Of a stretch of 64,000 nucleotides of DNA, positions 1 through 9,578 are shown one piece after another; the first letter of the stretch is position 1, and every line of letters begins with the position of its first letter. The stretch lies in assembly GCF_000332495.1 (NCBI RefSeq), contig NZ_AOGW02000018.1, positions 64,501 through 128,500 of the forward strand. The letters are read 5' to 3'. The notes under the pieces are model-generated. The model did no database searches. It was given only the letters and a program-made list of their open reading frames with translations, and was not told the origin of the DNA. The DNA is from Leptospira terpstrae serovar Hualin str. LT 11-33 = ATCC 700639. Its GTDB lineage: Bacteria > Spirochaetota > Leptospiria > Leptospirales > Leptospiraceae. The translations under genes and the position numbers were made by a program.

Positions 1-1490
1 GTCCAAAGATGCCAGATGGAAATCGAGATATTTCCAAAACAAAAATGTCTACAAACGATTATATGTATCTTTGGGGAATTACACCGGAAGGGATTGCAAC
101 AATGCATCCTTTTAACATTGAAGGAGCTAATATTTGGGACTACCAGATCCAAGGTAAGTATACGGTTCGAGACACTTGGGGAAATCCAAAAGCTACTGGA
201 TATCCATTGCGTGAGATTTGGCAAAACCCTGGTGAACCAATTTATACTTTTATGGCTTATCAAGCTTATTACAAACCATGGAATTGGGTAATTGGTGCTG
301 GTGGTAGAGAAGAAATTATTTATGAAAGAAGATTACTTGGAATGCAAACTATCTTTCTATTAAGTGCAGTCATAAGCTTAACCTTATCAATGTTATTTTC
401 TTATATACTTGCCTCTTTCATCGCGAAAAGAATTCAGAAAATTAAATTTGTCGTAGAAAAGGCAAGTCAGGGAGACCTAAGAGAGAAGGTAGATCTTGCC
501 TTTAAAGACGAGTTTGGAATTCTTGGTGATGATTTTAATACTATGTCAACTAATTTACGTGAGATGATGAAACATGTTTCTAAATCCTCTGTAAAAGTTG
601 CGGAATCAGCAAAGGATATGTATACAAGTGCCGAACATTCCTCGGCAGTCACCGGGAATATAGCTAAATCAATCCAACAAGTAGCTGTTAATACTGAATC
701 ACAATTAGTTGCGTTTACAGAAAACAAAAGAGCTATGTTGGAAAATTCTCAGGCAGTTGCAAAGATTGCTGAGTCCACTGCCACAGTTTCAGATCTAGCA
801 AATGAAGTACTCGAAAAAGTGCAAGAGGGACGGGATGTGATCGGAACTACCATTAAACAAATGTCAGTTGTTAATTCTTCTGTAAGTGGGATTTCTAATA
901 GTATCCATGTATTAGGTGAAAATTCAAAAGCAATTGGTCAAATCGTTGAAACGATAAATCAAATCGCGAGCCAAACCAATTTGTTAGCGCTAAATGCTGC
1001 CATTGAAGCTGCAAGAGCCGGAGAACAAGGCCGAGGATTTGCCGTTGTGGCCGATGAAGTGAGAAAGTTGGCAGAAAGATCTGAAGACGCTACCAAACAA
1101 ATTAGTGTTTTGATTGGAGAAATCCAAAAAAACACCACATCGGCAGTAACAATGATGGAGAATGGAACCAGAGAAGTGGACCAAGGTGTTTCCATGGTAA
1201 ACGAAGTAGGTCAAACCTTTGAAAGGATTGCCGGTTCTATCGAAAAAGTGACAGATGAAATGCAAGGAGTTTCTGCTACAACCGAAGAAATATCAGCCAG
1301 CACAGAAGAGTTAAACGCGTCTACCGAACAACTAGCTCAAATTTCCAATGGGATTTCTGATAGCACACAAGCTATCGCTGCTTCTTCCGAAGAGCAGCTT
1401 GCTTCCTCTGAAGAGGTTACAGCAGCTGCTAACAATTTAGGTGTCCTTGCTGATGAACTTAAATCTGAGATAGATAAATTCAAGATCTAA
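1..1490 (+). CDS. Methyl-accepting chemotaxis protein, 5' end outside window
   Basis: Transmembrane chemoreceptor that signals to the CheA/CheW complex. The reading frame is open to the window edge, so the true start lies upstream; the first in-window ATG is at 9. Counting from that ATG, residues 1-105 are the membrane-proximal part of a Cache-type periplasmic sensor (the WNWVIGAGG stretch is typical of its end). A membrane segment follows at about 112-138, then HAMP (139-192), then the long signalling coiled coil. The conserved hairpin tip ([19 protein letters not shown]) lies near residue 320 and the methylation-helix region is Glu/Gln/Ser rich. The C-terminus ends DKFKI, so no CheR/CheB-docking pentapeptide is seen. 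The ligand is unknown. Confidence 0.95.
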   Translation, partial: PKMPDGNRDISKTKMSTNDYMYLWGITPEGIATMHPFNIEGANIWDYQIQGKYTVRDTWGNPKATGYPLREIWQNPGEPIYTFMAYQAYYKPWNWVIGAGGREEIIYERRLLGMQTIFLLSAVISLTLSMLFSYILASFIAKRIQKIKFVVEKASQGDLREKVDLAFKDEFGILGDDFNTMSTNLREMMKHVSKSSVKVAESAKDMYTSAEHSSAVTGNIAKSIQQVAVNTESQLVAFTENKRAMLENSQAVAKIAESTATVSDLANEVLEKVQEGRDVIGTTIKQMSVVNSSVSGISNSIHVLGENSKAIGQIVETINQIASQTNLLALNAAIEAARAGEQGRGFAVVADEVRKLAERSEDATKQISVLIGEIQKNTTSAVTMMENGTREVDQGVSMVNEVGQTFERIAGSIEKVTDEMQGVSATTEEISASTEELNASTEQLAQISNGISDSTQAIAASSEEQLASSEEVTAAANNLGVLADELKSEIDKFKI

Positions 1491-1530
1491 GAATGTAATT
1501 GTTAGGTCTGCAATTTGGAATTTTCGTTGT

Positions 1531-2532
1531 TTACTGAACCTTAACAACAACTTTCCCTTTTGCACGACCACTTTCTACATAAGCCATCGCATCGTTTACT
1601 TTTTCAAAAGGAAACACTTTGTCCACAACTGGACGAATCACTCCTGAGTTGATCAAATTTGTTATTTCGTTCAACTGGTTCCCTTGAGCTTTCATAAAAA
1701 GAAAAACAAAGTTTACCTTCAACTGTTTTGCTTTTTTTCTTACCCCGAAACTTATTAACATAAGTATTGTTTTTAAAAACCAGGAAGATGTAATTTCTGC
1801 TGCAAAATCTGGATCAGGTGGACCCGAAATGGAAATTAGTTTCCCACCTGGTTTTAATATTCGTAATGATTTTTCAAGTGTTTTGGCATCTTGACTATGT
1901 AAGACAAGATCGTAATCTTTAAGAATCGTTTCGAAGTCTTCGTTTTTGTAATCAATTAAAAAATCAGCACCGAGACTTTTCACTAATTGGAAGTTAGATG
2001 TACTGGTTGTCGTGGCTACTGTGGCACCTAAATGTTTAGCCAATTGAATTGCAAAAGTTCCAACTCCACCGGAACCAGCTTGAATAAAAACTTTTTGTCC
2101 TTTTTTGAGATTCCCTTTTTCAATTAATGCTTGATAGGCTGTGAGTCCAACCAAAGGAATAGATGCGGCTTCTTCCATTGTCAAACCTGTTGGTTTGATT
2201 GCTACGTCATTTTCGTTAATTGCTATCAGTTCGGCAAAAGTTCCAATCCGGAAATCTGCGGGCCTTGCATATACTTCATCTCCAACTTTAAATTTTTTAA
2301 CCTCTGCGCCAACTTTCACTACTAGTCCAGCGACATCGTGACCTAGGATGAATGGAAATTTATAGGGCAAAATTAGTTTAAATTCACCACTCTTAATTTT
2401 AGAATCCAATAAGTTAACGCCTGCAGCATGGACTTGAACCAAAACTTCGTTCTCTTTCATGGATGGTTCTGGCATTTCCGCTGACATTAGATCTTTGTTT
2501 TTGTTATATTTTTGAATTATATAAGCTTTCAT
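1531..2532 (-). CDS. Zinc-independent MDR oxidoreductase (quinone reductase-like)
   Basis: A 333-residue medium-chain dehydrogenase/reductase of the NADPH:quinone oxidoreductase group. It has the GroES-like N-terminal fold, the GHDVAG motif near residue 64, and the nucleotide-binding AGSGGVG motif at 152-158. The catalytic and structural zinc cysteines of alcohol dehydrogenases are absent, which supports quinone or enone reduction rather than alcohol oxidation. It lies 26 bp downstream of the SDR gene on the same strand, so the two are probably co-transcribed. The pair diverges from an HxlR regulator, a family that commonly senses quinones, aldehydes or other electrophiles. Substrate not determinable. 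Confidence 0.9.
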   Translation of the reverse strand: MKAYIIQKYNKNKDLMSAEMPEPSMKENEVLVQVHAAGVNLLDSKIKSGEFKLILPYKFPFILGHDVAGLVVKVGAEVKKFKVGDEVYARPADFRIGTFAELIAINENDVAIKPTGLTMEEAASIPLVGLTAYQALIEKGNLKKGQKVFIQAGSGGVGTFAIQLAKHLGATVATTTSTSNFQLVKSLGADFLIDYKNEDFETILKDYDLVLHSQDAKTLEKSLRILKPGGKLISISGPPDPDFAAEITSSWFLKTILMLISFGVRKKAKQLKVNFVFLFMKAQGNQLNEITNLINSGVIRPVVDKVFPFEKVNDAMAYVESGRAKGKVVVKVQ

Positions 2533-2558
2533 TTTTTTCTCCCAAGAAATAGAGGAAA

Positions 2559-3362
2559 CTATTTAGAATTCCTAATATCTTTCAAAATAGAATTCTCAAA
2601 AGCCTTATATGCATAATGTTGCATAGTAAGGATAAAGGAAGCTTTTTTGCCTACAGGAAAATTGAATTTTGGATCTTTTTGTTGAATAATATCGATTACT
2701 GTATTTACAACTGGCTCAGGAGAAGGGGCTTTATCGAATAAGTTTTTAGAGAATGTTTCTGATTGTTTTCGAAACAGATCATAATCATTAATTTTAATTT
2801 TTGAGGGAACTGCGTTATTACCAATATTGGTTTTAAAAGCTAGTGGTTCCACCATACTCACTTTAATATTGAATTCATTTAACTCGAACCTTAATACTTT
2901 GAAATAACCTTCTAACGAATGTTTTGAAGCAGAATAGTAAGCAACATTAGGAAGTCCAATAAGTCCTAAAAAAGATCCAACAGTGATAATTTTACCATAC
3001 CTTTGTTTTCTGAAAAATGGCAATAGTTGATTGGTTAGTTTTACCGTTCCCCAAAAATTAGTTTCGAATTGTTCTCGTCCTAACTCGATAGGAGTTTCTT
3101 CTGCAAGCCCACGAACTAAATATCCTGCATTATTGATTAGAACATCAAGTGTGTCTATTTGGCTGAATAATCGTTCACTGAATGATTCTATCGAACTTTC
3201 GGATGAAATGTCCAATTCTAGCAGTTTAAAAGGTAAGTTTGCTTTATGTTTCTCTGGATCCCTGCTTGTTCCTATGACAGTAAATCCGTTTTTGTGTAGT
3301 TGATTGGCGATTAAGAGCCCGATCCCTGAGGAAGCGCCGGTGATTAATATAGTTTGTTTCAT
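2559..3362 (-). CDS. Short-chain dehydrogenase/reductase
   Basis: A 267-residue classical SDR. The cofactor motif TGASSGIG is at 8-15, the NNAG motif near residue 90, and the catalytic YYSASK (Tyr-x-x-x-Lys) near residue 143. The C-terminal part, with an FP-rich segment, resembles the SDR group annotated as oxidoreductases acting on hydrophobic or steroid-like substrates, but the substrate cannot be assigned. It is the first gene of a likely two-gene operon with the MDR oxidoreductase and is divergent from the HxlR regulator. Two dyads in the 180-bp upstream gap suggest repression by that regulator. Confidence 0.9.
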   Translation of the reverse strand: MKQTILITGASSGIGLLIANQLHKNGFTVIGTSRDPEKHKANLPFKLLELDISSESSIESFSERLFSQIDTLDVLINNAGYLVRGLAEETPIELGREQFETNFWGTVKLTNQLLPFFRKQRYGKIITVGSFLGLIGLPNVAYYSASKHSLEGYFKVLRFELNEFNIKVSMVEPLAFKTNIGNNAVPSKIKINDYDLFRKQSETFSKNLFDKAPSPEPVVNTVIDIIQQKDPKFNFPVGKKASFILTMQHYAYKAFENSILKDIRNSK

Positions 3363-3465
3363 TTTTTTGATCCATTCTTCTTTGAAATTTTTGTTTTAGA
3401 TTTTGGAATGTACCGATCGTAAACAGAGCTACTTTCAGGATTTCCTATCTCTGATTAGTTTGACT

Positions 3466-3494
3466 CATATTACTTGCAAAATGCAAGTAATATG
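3466..3494. promoter_or_regulatory. Perfect 13-bp-arm palindrome, probable HxlR operator 1
   Basis: Arms CATATTACTTGCA and TGCAAGTAATATG are separated by AAA and match perfectly. The core is ACTTG-N7-CAAGT, which recurs in the next dyad. It lies in the divergent SDR/HxlR promoter gap, as expected for a dimeric winged-helix repressor of the HxlR family. Confidence 0.75.
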
Positions 3495-3504
3495 CTAATA
3501 AAAT

Positions 3505-3523
3505 TACTTGTTTTTTGCAAGTA
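3505..3523. promoter_or_regulatory. Second ACTTG-N7-CAAGT dyad, probable HxlR operator 2
   Basis: TACTTG and CAAGTA are separated by seven bases, the same core and spacing as the larger palindrome whose centre is 34 bp away (about three helical turns). It ends 19 bp before the HxlR start codon, so binding here would be autoregulatory. Confidence 0.7.
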
Positions 3524-3542
3524 TTTTTAAAAAAATCAAATT

Positions 3543-3962
3543 ATGTTACCGAATCCAAAAAAAAGATCGGATTGTCCAATCAGCTGCTCTCTTGATATCT
3601 GGGGTGATAAATGGTCGCTTCTCATTATTAGGGATATTCTTTTCTTTAAAAAACGCACTTATGGAGAATTCCTGAAATCGGCGGAAGGGATTGCTACGAA
3701 TATTTTAGCTTCAAGACTCCAATCATTAGAAGAAAACGGCCTGATTGAAAAATTGGAGCATCCAGATAACAAAGTAAAAAGTTTATACAAATTAACGCAG
3801 AAAGGAATCGATTTGGTTCCTATCTTTTTAGAAATTTATATCTGGGCTGAAAAGTATTTTGAGATTCCAAAGGACTTAAAAACAAAGTTACGTGAAGTGA
3901 AGAAGGATAAGGAAGCCTTTAAACGATTCTTAACAAAAGAAATGCGTGAAGAACAAATCTAA
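3543..3962 (+). CDS. HxlR-family transcriptional regulator
   Basis: A 139-residue MarR-like winged-helix protein of the HxlR family. It opens with the typical CPISCSLDIWGDKWSLLIIRD segment, where the first Cys is the usual redox/electrophile-sensing position of this family and the WGDKWSLLIIRD helix is diagnostic. The recognition region follows (EFLKSAEGIATNILASRLQSLEENGLI). It is divergently transcribed from an SDR/MDR oxidoreductase pair, with two ACTTG-N7-CAAGT dyads between them. Known relatives (YodB, CatR, QorR) control quinone and enone detoxification genes; by analogy this protein likely represses its neighbours until an electrophile is sensed. Confidence 0.92.
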   Translation: MLPNPKKRSDCPISCSLDIWGDKWSLLIIRDILFFKKRTYGEFLKSAEGIATNILASRLQSLEENGLIEKLEHPDNKVKSLYKLTQKGIDLVPIFLEIYIWAEKYFEIPKDLKTKLREVKKDKEAFKRFLTKEMREEQI

Positions 3963-3976
3963 AAGGTGCATTTAAA

Positions 3977-4021
3977 CGAAAGGTATCTATTCTTAGGATA
4001 AGGAATATAGGATACCTTTCG
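3977..4021. terminator. Long hairpin between convergent genes
   Basis: An 11-bp perfect stem (CGAAAGGTATC with GATACCTTTCG) encloses an inner imperfect stem, between the ends of the HxlR gene and the deoxyribosyltransferase-like gene. There is no strong T-run, but the position suits a bidirectional terminator. Confidence 0.55.
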
Positions 4022-4032
4022 CATTTCAAAAT

Positions 4033-4713
4033 TTAAGCTTCTAAATACTTCATAAAACTAGCGGAAGCTTTTAGTTTTTCCATAAGAACCTTTAAGATGG
4101 CAACCAAGTCTTTTTCTTTATGATCAAAGAACCGAATGATCTGTAAAATTTCCCAAACTTCTTTTCCGACTTCCATAGTTTTTTTGACCATTGGAGGTGG
4201 GTTTTTCAGATAAAGATTTTCACCTGCTGCATTTACTTTTACGATTATTTCTGCAAGTTTAGATGGAATTTGAGTAATATCGGTAACATACTTCCAGTTA
4301 TAACTAAGTCCCGTTAGGAGGGGATTGTCCAAACCGTTAAATTCAGTCCTTGGATCATTTTTATAAATGACGATTGGTTTACCTGTCGCAAAAGAAATTC
4401 CAGTTTCAGAAATAGAACCGTCGTCAGCTGGTCTTCCGTTCATATTGAACACAGTTGCATTACAACGTTCTACCACTTGATAGACATCCATCGCAAAAAC
4501 TGCTTTTTGTACAAAGATCATAATGTCGCGAAAAATTTCCCCTGAAATGATTGGGGTGTTGATCATTGCCATCACTTTGGCAACTTCAATCCCATCCCTC
4601 TGGGGGAGGTAGGTTTTATATCCTGCACTTTCTAAAGTCGCAGCAATGCTTGCCATTGTGTTTAATTCTTCTGGGCTAAACATGGGGCCCGAACAGTAAA
4701 TGTATTCGCTCAT
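4033..4713 (-). CDS. Nucleoside 2-deoxyribosyltransferase-like protein
   Basis: A 226-residue protein. Its first ~150 residues match the nucleoside 2-deoxyribosyltransferase fold: an N-terminal YCSGPMF strand-loop, the SAGYKTYLPQRDG segment, a conserved acidic residue in the MDVYQVVERCNATVFNMNG segment, and DDGSISETGISFATGKPIVIY (the usual D..G...E.G.A...KP). Family members move deoxyribose between bases or hydrolyse nucleoside or nucleotide N-glycosidic bonds. The C-terminal ~75 residues (from about 150) are an extension not needed for the core fold, with an amphipathic helical end. No signal peptide, so it should be cytosolic. Substrate unknown. Confidence 0.75.
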   Translation of the reverse strand: MSEYIYCSGPMFSPEELNTMASIAATLESAGYKTYLPQRDGIEVAKVMAMINTPIISGEIFRDIMIFVQKAVFAMDVYQVVERCNATVFNMNGRPADDGSISETGISFATGKPIVIYKNDPRTEFNGLDNPLLTGLSYNWKYVTDITQIPSKLAEIIVKVNAAGENLYLKNPPPMVKKTMEVGKEVWEILQIIRFFDHKEKDLVAILKVLMEKLKASASFMKYLEA

Positions 4714-4837
4714 AATATCCTCAATTTTATAAGAAATGAATCAGGGAGATCGTATTCTAACCTCGCACAGAAATCATCCCAAATTTTCCTCTAAATAAAA
4801 AAAGTTAGCTGTTTGGTGGGTAACTCGGATCTTGAAT

Positions 4838-7800
4838 CTATGTTTTTCGTTGGTTTTTTAAAGGAAAACGAATCGTATATTTGGTCCCATGGGTTCTATC
4901 TAATTGAATCGTTCCTCGGAGTTGTTTGACAAGAATTCGTAATAATTCGAGGCCAAATCCAGTAGACGATTCTAAATGAATACTCTCAGGAATTCCAATT
5001 CCATTATCACTATAAATACAAGTGATTTGATTTTCTAATTCATGAATCTCTAGAGAAATTTCCCCTTTACCAAAATTTTTAAATGCATATTTCATGGAAT
5101 TGGTTACCAGTTCATTTAAAATAATCCCTAAAGTAGAAATCATACCAGCAGGGACTGAAATTTTTCCCAATTGAATGGTTTTAGATACTAAATGGCCTTG
5201 TGGAAAAATGCTAATAATTTCACCAATCAAATCAGGAAGGTATTCTGAAATATCAATTTCCGTTGCATTTCTCGATCGATATAACTTATCATACAAAGTC
5301 ATCATACTTTGAACTCGACAAGAAGCATCTACTAATATGTTTTTCATAGCTTCATCGGATTGTGCATCTGCCTGTAAATTTAAGATCCCAAATATAGTTC
5401 CCATGTTATTTTTTATACGGTGGTGTACTTCTTTGAGAATGATCTCTTTTTCGGATAACAAATTTTGGACTTCTAATAGATGGATATCTAATGCTTCATT
5501 TATATTCCTTAATGCAAATTCCAAATCTTTTGTTTTGGTTATGTTCGTAAATGTGATCACGAGACCAAGAATTCGATCATCTACTGTTCGATATGGCATT
5601 ATCTTCACTAAATACCAAATTTTTAATAAGGATAGAATTTCGACTTCTTTATAAATTAAGGTATCTAAGACTTCCTGTGCATCATTAAAAAATTCTGGAT
5701 AGTCCAGTTTACTGCCTAAGTCCATAATGGGTCTTCCTACATCCGTAGGTATCATGTTGAAAACTCTAGATACGTGTTTTGTGAACCTTCGAATTTTGAG
5801 TTCCTTATCTAAAAATACGGTAGCTATGTCTGTCCCATCTAATAAGTTTTTAAAGTCATTTGTAATCGAAATATATTCATCGATTTTGTTTTGTAATTCA
5901 GCGTTTACAGTTTGTAATTCTTCATTCAAACTTTGCATTTCTTCTTTGGAAGAAGTTAACTCTTCGTTTGTGGACTGCATTTCTTCGTTCGTTGATTGCA
6001 GTTCTTCATTTGTTGATTTTAGTTCTTCTTGCGATGTTTGCATCTCTTCAATTGTCAGTTGCAATTCTTCCTTGGTTCTTTGGAGATCGGCTTCTAGAAC
6101 AAGCATTTGCGTTTGGTATTTGTTTTTTATCTCTTTTTGACTTTCTTTACCTTGCGGAAGGAGGGTAGGAGCATCAAGAAACACTAGTAAAAATAGGCCA
6201 GACAGTGCTTCTGGTTTTTCAATTTTGCGAATGATGACATCTACTAAAACTATATTTGAATTGTAGGTTATTTTTAGGTTCTTTAGTGAGATAGGATCTG
6301 TTGATTTTGCGGCCTTCCTGAAGGCAATGATGATTTCGTGACGCAAACCTTCTCTTGCCATAACAAAAACATTGAGAATTGCTTTGCCTGCAGCTGGTTC
6401 TAAATACTTTCCAGTTTTCCCGGTAATGTATAAGATATCTCCTTTGTCATTGGTGAGAACACTGGCGGGGCTATATTCTTGCAGTAGAATTGAATTGGTT
6501 AATGTTTGAATGTTTGGTTCGGTGTTTTTTATTTTTGACAAATCAAAGTTTATTATCTTTTCTGATTTGAATGAAGTTGGAAAATCAATAGCATCATTCT
6601 TTATTGATACTTGATTCTTTTCGAATATTCGAAGTTTAGAGTCTATTGCTTTAAAAAATAAATTCTGGTTTCCCAATGTTTCTGCTGTCCCGAGAATTAA
6701 GTATCCATTGGGTTTTAAACAGAATCTAAATAATCCTAATATTTTCCTTTGTAGGTTTGGTTCCATATATATTAACATGTTGCGACAAGATATGAAATTT
6801 AGTTTTGTGAAAGGAGGATCCTTGATTATATCGTGATTTGCAAATACAACTAATTCTCTCACTGATGGATTGATGCGGTAACCACTTTCTACTTTTGAAA
6901 AAAATGAGGAAAGACGATCGGGAGAAACATCCTTTTCTATGTTAGTTGGATAAATTCCTTGTCTAGCTTTAACAATTGAATCTTCGTCTAGGTCGGTGGC
7001 AAAAATTTGAAAAATGATACTTCCGAATTTTTCATTTTTTTGTTTTGCTTCTAAGAATGTAATCGCAAGACTATATGCTTCCTCTCCTGTCGAACAACCT
7101 GGAATCCAAATCCTAATGATTTCATCAGGAGTTTTTTCAAAAACTTCTTCCACTAAAAGAATTTCGATTTTTTCCCATACCTCTTTGTCTCTAAAGAAAT
7201 GTGTAACTCCAATTAAGATTTCTTTGAATAAAAACAATAATTCGTCTGGGTTTTCGATTACGAATCTTTCATAGGACTGAATGTTCGGTAGATTTAAGAA
7301 AATTAACCTTCTTTCAATTCTTCTAAAAAGAGTATTGTTTTTGTAATTTGTAAAGTCATGTCCCGATTTTTGTTTTAAAAGTGATTGGATGACTCTTAAT
7401 GATTTGATTGAATCTTCTGAAGTTTGATCGGTTTGATTTTTGCCAGCTAAAGAGTCTATAAATGATACAAGTTGGGTAGCTAAGTCTTCCGGTGAAGCTA
7501 TTAAATCGACATTGACTGAGTCGATTGCATTGAGCGGCATTCCATCAAATTTTGCTGTTGCTGGGTCCTGGACAAATGCATATCCATTTTCTTTTTTAAT
7601 TGATTGTAATCCAATTCCACCATCTGTTCCCATTCCCGATAGAATGATACCTACACTTTCGTTTTTGAAATCTTTTGCCAGTGAACTTAGAAATAAGTCA
7701 ATGGGTAAGCGTAAACCCCTTGCTTCTAAAGGTTTCGAAAGAGATAAAACTCGGTTGGTTATAGAGATTGCTTTATTTGCAGGTAGTACATAGACCGTGT

Positions 7801-8011
7801 TTGGCTTTACCTTTACACCATCAATAGCAGCATACACTGGTAATGCGGTATAACGTTGTAAGATTTCAGGAATCATCCCTTTATGGTTGGGATCTAAATG
7901 GAGAATCACAACAAAACAATACCCGGTATCTTTAGGCAAATGTTTGAAAAACAGTTCTAAAGCATCTAAACCACCCGCAGAGGCACCAATTCCAATTACG
8001 GGAAATGTCAT
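4838..8011 (-). CDS. CheB-CheR-PAS-histidine kinase fusion
   Basis: A 1057-residue cytosolic signalling protein. Residues 1-185 are a CheB methylesterase domain with Ser11 (GIGASAGG), His38 and Asp130 (SGMGTDG) as the catalytic triad, but without the receiver domain of chemotaxis CheB. Residues ~200-480 are a CheR methyltransferase (HFFRD, SAM motif IPGCSTGEEAYS, CRNMLIYM). A long Glu/Gln/Ser-rich coiled coil with repeated STNEELQ units covers ~630-725, then a PAS domain, then a HisKA_2-type kinase (KEVHHRIKNN, His acceptor) and HATPase. Such fusions are known in many bacteria; targets are rarely defined. It lies 100 bp downstream of the GH130 operon on the same strand. Confidence 0.93.
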   Translation of the reverse strand: MTFPVIGIGASAGGLDALELFFKHLPKDTGYCFVVILHLDPNHKGMIPEILQRYTALPVYAAIDGVKVKPNTVYVLPANKAISITNRVLSLSKPLEARGLRLPIDLFLSSLAKDFKNESVGIILSGMGTDGGIGLQSIKKENGYAFVQDPATAKFDGMPLNAIDSVNVDLIASPEDLATQLVSFIDSLAGKNQTDQTSEDSIKSLRVIQSLLKQKSGHDFTNYKNNTLFRRIERRLIFLNLPNIQSYERFVIENPDELLFLFKEILIGVTHFFRDKEVWEKIEILLVEEVFEKTPDEIIRIWIPGCSTGEEAYSLAITFLEAKQKNEKFGSIIFQIFATDLDEDSIVKARQGIYPTNIEKDVSPDRLSSFFSKVESGYRINPSVRELVVFANHDIIKDPPFTKLNFISCRNMLIYMEPNLQRKILGLFRFCLKPNGYLILGTAETLGNQNLFFKAIDSKLRIFEKNQVSIKNDAIDFPTSFKSEKIINFDLSKIKNTEPNIQTLTNSILLQEYSPASVLTNDKGDILYITGKTGKYLEPAAGKAILNVFVMAREGLRHEIIIAFRKAAKSTDPISLKNLKITYNSNIVLVDVIIRKIEKPEALSGLFLLVFLDAPTLLPQGKESQKEIKNKYQTQMLVLEADLQRTKEELQLTIEEMQTSQEELKSTNEELQSTNEEMQSTNEELTSSKEEMQSLNEELQTVNAELQNKIDEYISITNDFKNLLDGTDIATVFLDKELKIRRFTKHVSRVFNMIPTDVGRPIMDLGSKLDYPEFFNDAQEVLDTLIYKEVEILSLLKIWYLVKIMPYRTVDDRILGLVITFTNITKTKDLEFALRNINEALDIHLLEVQNLLSEKEIILKEVHHRIKNNMGTIFGILNLQADAQSDEAMKNILVDASCRVQSMMTLYDKLYRSRNATEIDISEYLPDLIGEIISIFPQGHLVSKTIQLGKISVPAGMISTLGIILNELVTNSMKYAFKNFGKGEISLEIHELENQITCIYSDNGIGIPESIHLESSTGFGLELLRILVKQLRGTIQLDRTHGTKYTIRFPLKNQRKT

Positions 8012-8111
8012 TGGTATCTGCCTGATTTATTCTTTGAAAAATAAGGCATATGGATTTGGAAAATAAAATATTGATTGGATTTGAGTTTTTTATACATTTT
8101 AAATTTTCCTT

Positions 8112-9578
8112 TTAGTTTGAATTGAGTTTACTTACTAGTTGTTTGAGGTTGATTTTAGCAAAACCTACAGAGCGATCGGACATTGCGTACGGTAGCAATA
8201 AATCATCACCATTGATTGCGCTACCACAACTGTACACTACGTTTGGCACATATCCTTCTCTTTCCTTTTCATTTGGAACAAGCAAAGGTTCTAAGAGTCT
8301 TCCGATTACGATACGTGGGTCTAATTTTTCTAAGAGAAATGCACCTATGGAATACTTTCTCATCGGGCCTACTCCATGACTAATGACCAACCAACCTTCT
8401 TCTATTTCGATAGGTGATCCACAATTTCCGAGTTGGATGAATTCCCAGGGGTAGGTTGGTTTTAGAATTAGTTCCTTATTATACCAAAAATGGAGGTCCT
8501 CTGAATACATTAGGAATATGTTCTCATTGTCCTGTCTTGATAACATCGCATATAGGTTGTTAATTTTTCTAGGGAATAATGCCATTCCTTTGTTTTTCAC
8601 TTCGGGCCCATTAAGTGTGCTAATTTTAAAGTGTAAAAAATCTCTGGTTTCTAAAAGTTGTGGGAATGTGATTTTCCCATCATAGGCTGTATAAGTAGCA
8701 TAATAAATATGGTTACCATCTTCTTCGATAAAATCAACAAACCGAGCATCTTCAATTCCGTTACTTTCAGAAGGTGAGTGTGGGAAAATAATCCTCTCTG
8801 AGAGTCGTTGTTCACTTTCATATTGAATTTCATAATTTGATAATGCTAAGGAAAGAATTCCGTTTGCGATCAACTTGTTTTCTGCTGATTTAGTTTTTAT
8901 GTTTTTTGTGTATTTGTCTAAAATTGATTTTAATTCTTCTATCGTAAAATGTGAATCTAACAAGGAGAGTATAGTGTTCGAAAAATCGGTTAGTAATTCT
9001 AACTCTGACAATTTTCTTTCAAATGTTTTTTTTTCATAGATAGGATTTGAAATATTTTCTGAGGTCGATACATATTTTGTCGGATTGTTAATTGTAATTT
9101 GGTTATCAGAATCTACCATTCCTGATCGAAAGGTGATGGAAGATATATGTCCTTCTCCCGTAGCACGAAGGCTCATGATGAATCGTTTGGAACCTGAAGG
9201 AAGATTTGATTGATCTCTATCCCAAATGATGGAAGGGTTAAATAATGCTGCTGATTCCAGGGAATATTCCTGGGTGAAATAGGCACCGATTAATAATTTT
9301 CTTTCTTCTGAAAGGATGTGGTCGGTGAGTAAATATTTTTTTATTTGTTGGTATCTTTGTAAAAAGAATTTTTTTAATCGTTTGTGCCTTTCTTCAAAAG
9401 CTGTAAGTAAAGCATTGATTTCATTTGTTACCTCTATTTCAGAAAGTGTTTGGATTCTTCCAAGGATTTTGATGATCCTTTCCTCTGGTTCAATATTCAG
9501 GGGACGATACAATACTCTTCGATAATCAGGTGTTAGTTCTACTCCAGTTCGGATGAGTTCTAAATTTTGTGAATCCAT
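8112..9578 (-). CDS. GH130-family glycoside phosphorylase-like protein, large form
   Basis: A 488-residue protein of glycoside hydrolase family 130, whose members are mannoside phosphorylases or hydrolases. An N-terminal helical region (~1-115) precedes the five-bladed propeller. The family acidic residue is in NGIEDARF near residue 285, and the SHGVGPMRKYSIGAFLLE and NVVYSCG segments are typical. This longer type, with a helical insert around 190-265, differs from the classical ~310-residue enzymes. The start codon directly abuts the stop of the upstream GH130 gene, so translation is probably coupled. Working with a glycosyltransferase, it may turn over a mannose-containing glycan; the linkage cannot be read from sequence. 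Confidence 0.82.
   Translation of the reverse strand: MDSQNLELIRTGVELTPDYRRVLYRPLNIEPEERIIKILGRIQTLSEIEVTNEINALLTAFEERHKRLKKFFLQRYQQIKKYLLTDHILSEERKLLIGAYFTQEYSLESAALFNPSIIWDRDQSNLPSGSKRFIMSLRATGEGHISSITFRSGMVDSDNQITINNPTKYVSTSENISNPIYEKKTFERKLSELELLTDFSNTILSLLDSHFTIEELKSILDKYTKNIKTKSAENKLIANGILSLALSNYEIQYESEQRLSERIIFPHSPSESNGIEDARFVDFIEEDGNHIYYATYTAYDGKITFPQLLETRDFLHFKISTLNGPEVKNKGMALFPRKINNLYAMLSRQDNENIFLMYSEDLHFWYNKELILKPTYPWEFIQLGNCGSPIEIEEGWLVISHGVGPMRKYSIGAFLLEKLDPRIVIGRLLEPLLVPNEKEREGYVPNVVYSCGSAINGDDLLLPYAMSDRSVGFAKINLKQLVSKLNSN

Noticed and set aside
5727..6140. 137-codon plus-strand frame with repeated CISSFVDC units
   Set aside because: It is the antisense reading of the STNEELQ coiled-coil repeats in the CheB-CheR-kinase gene.
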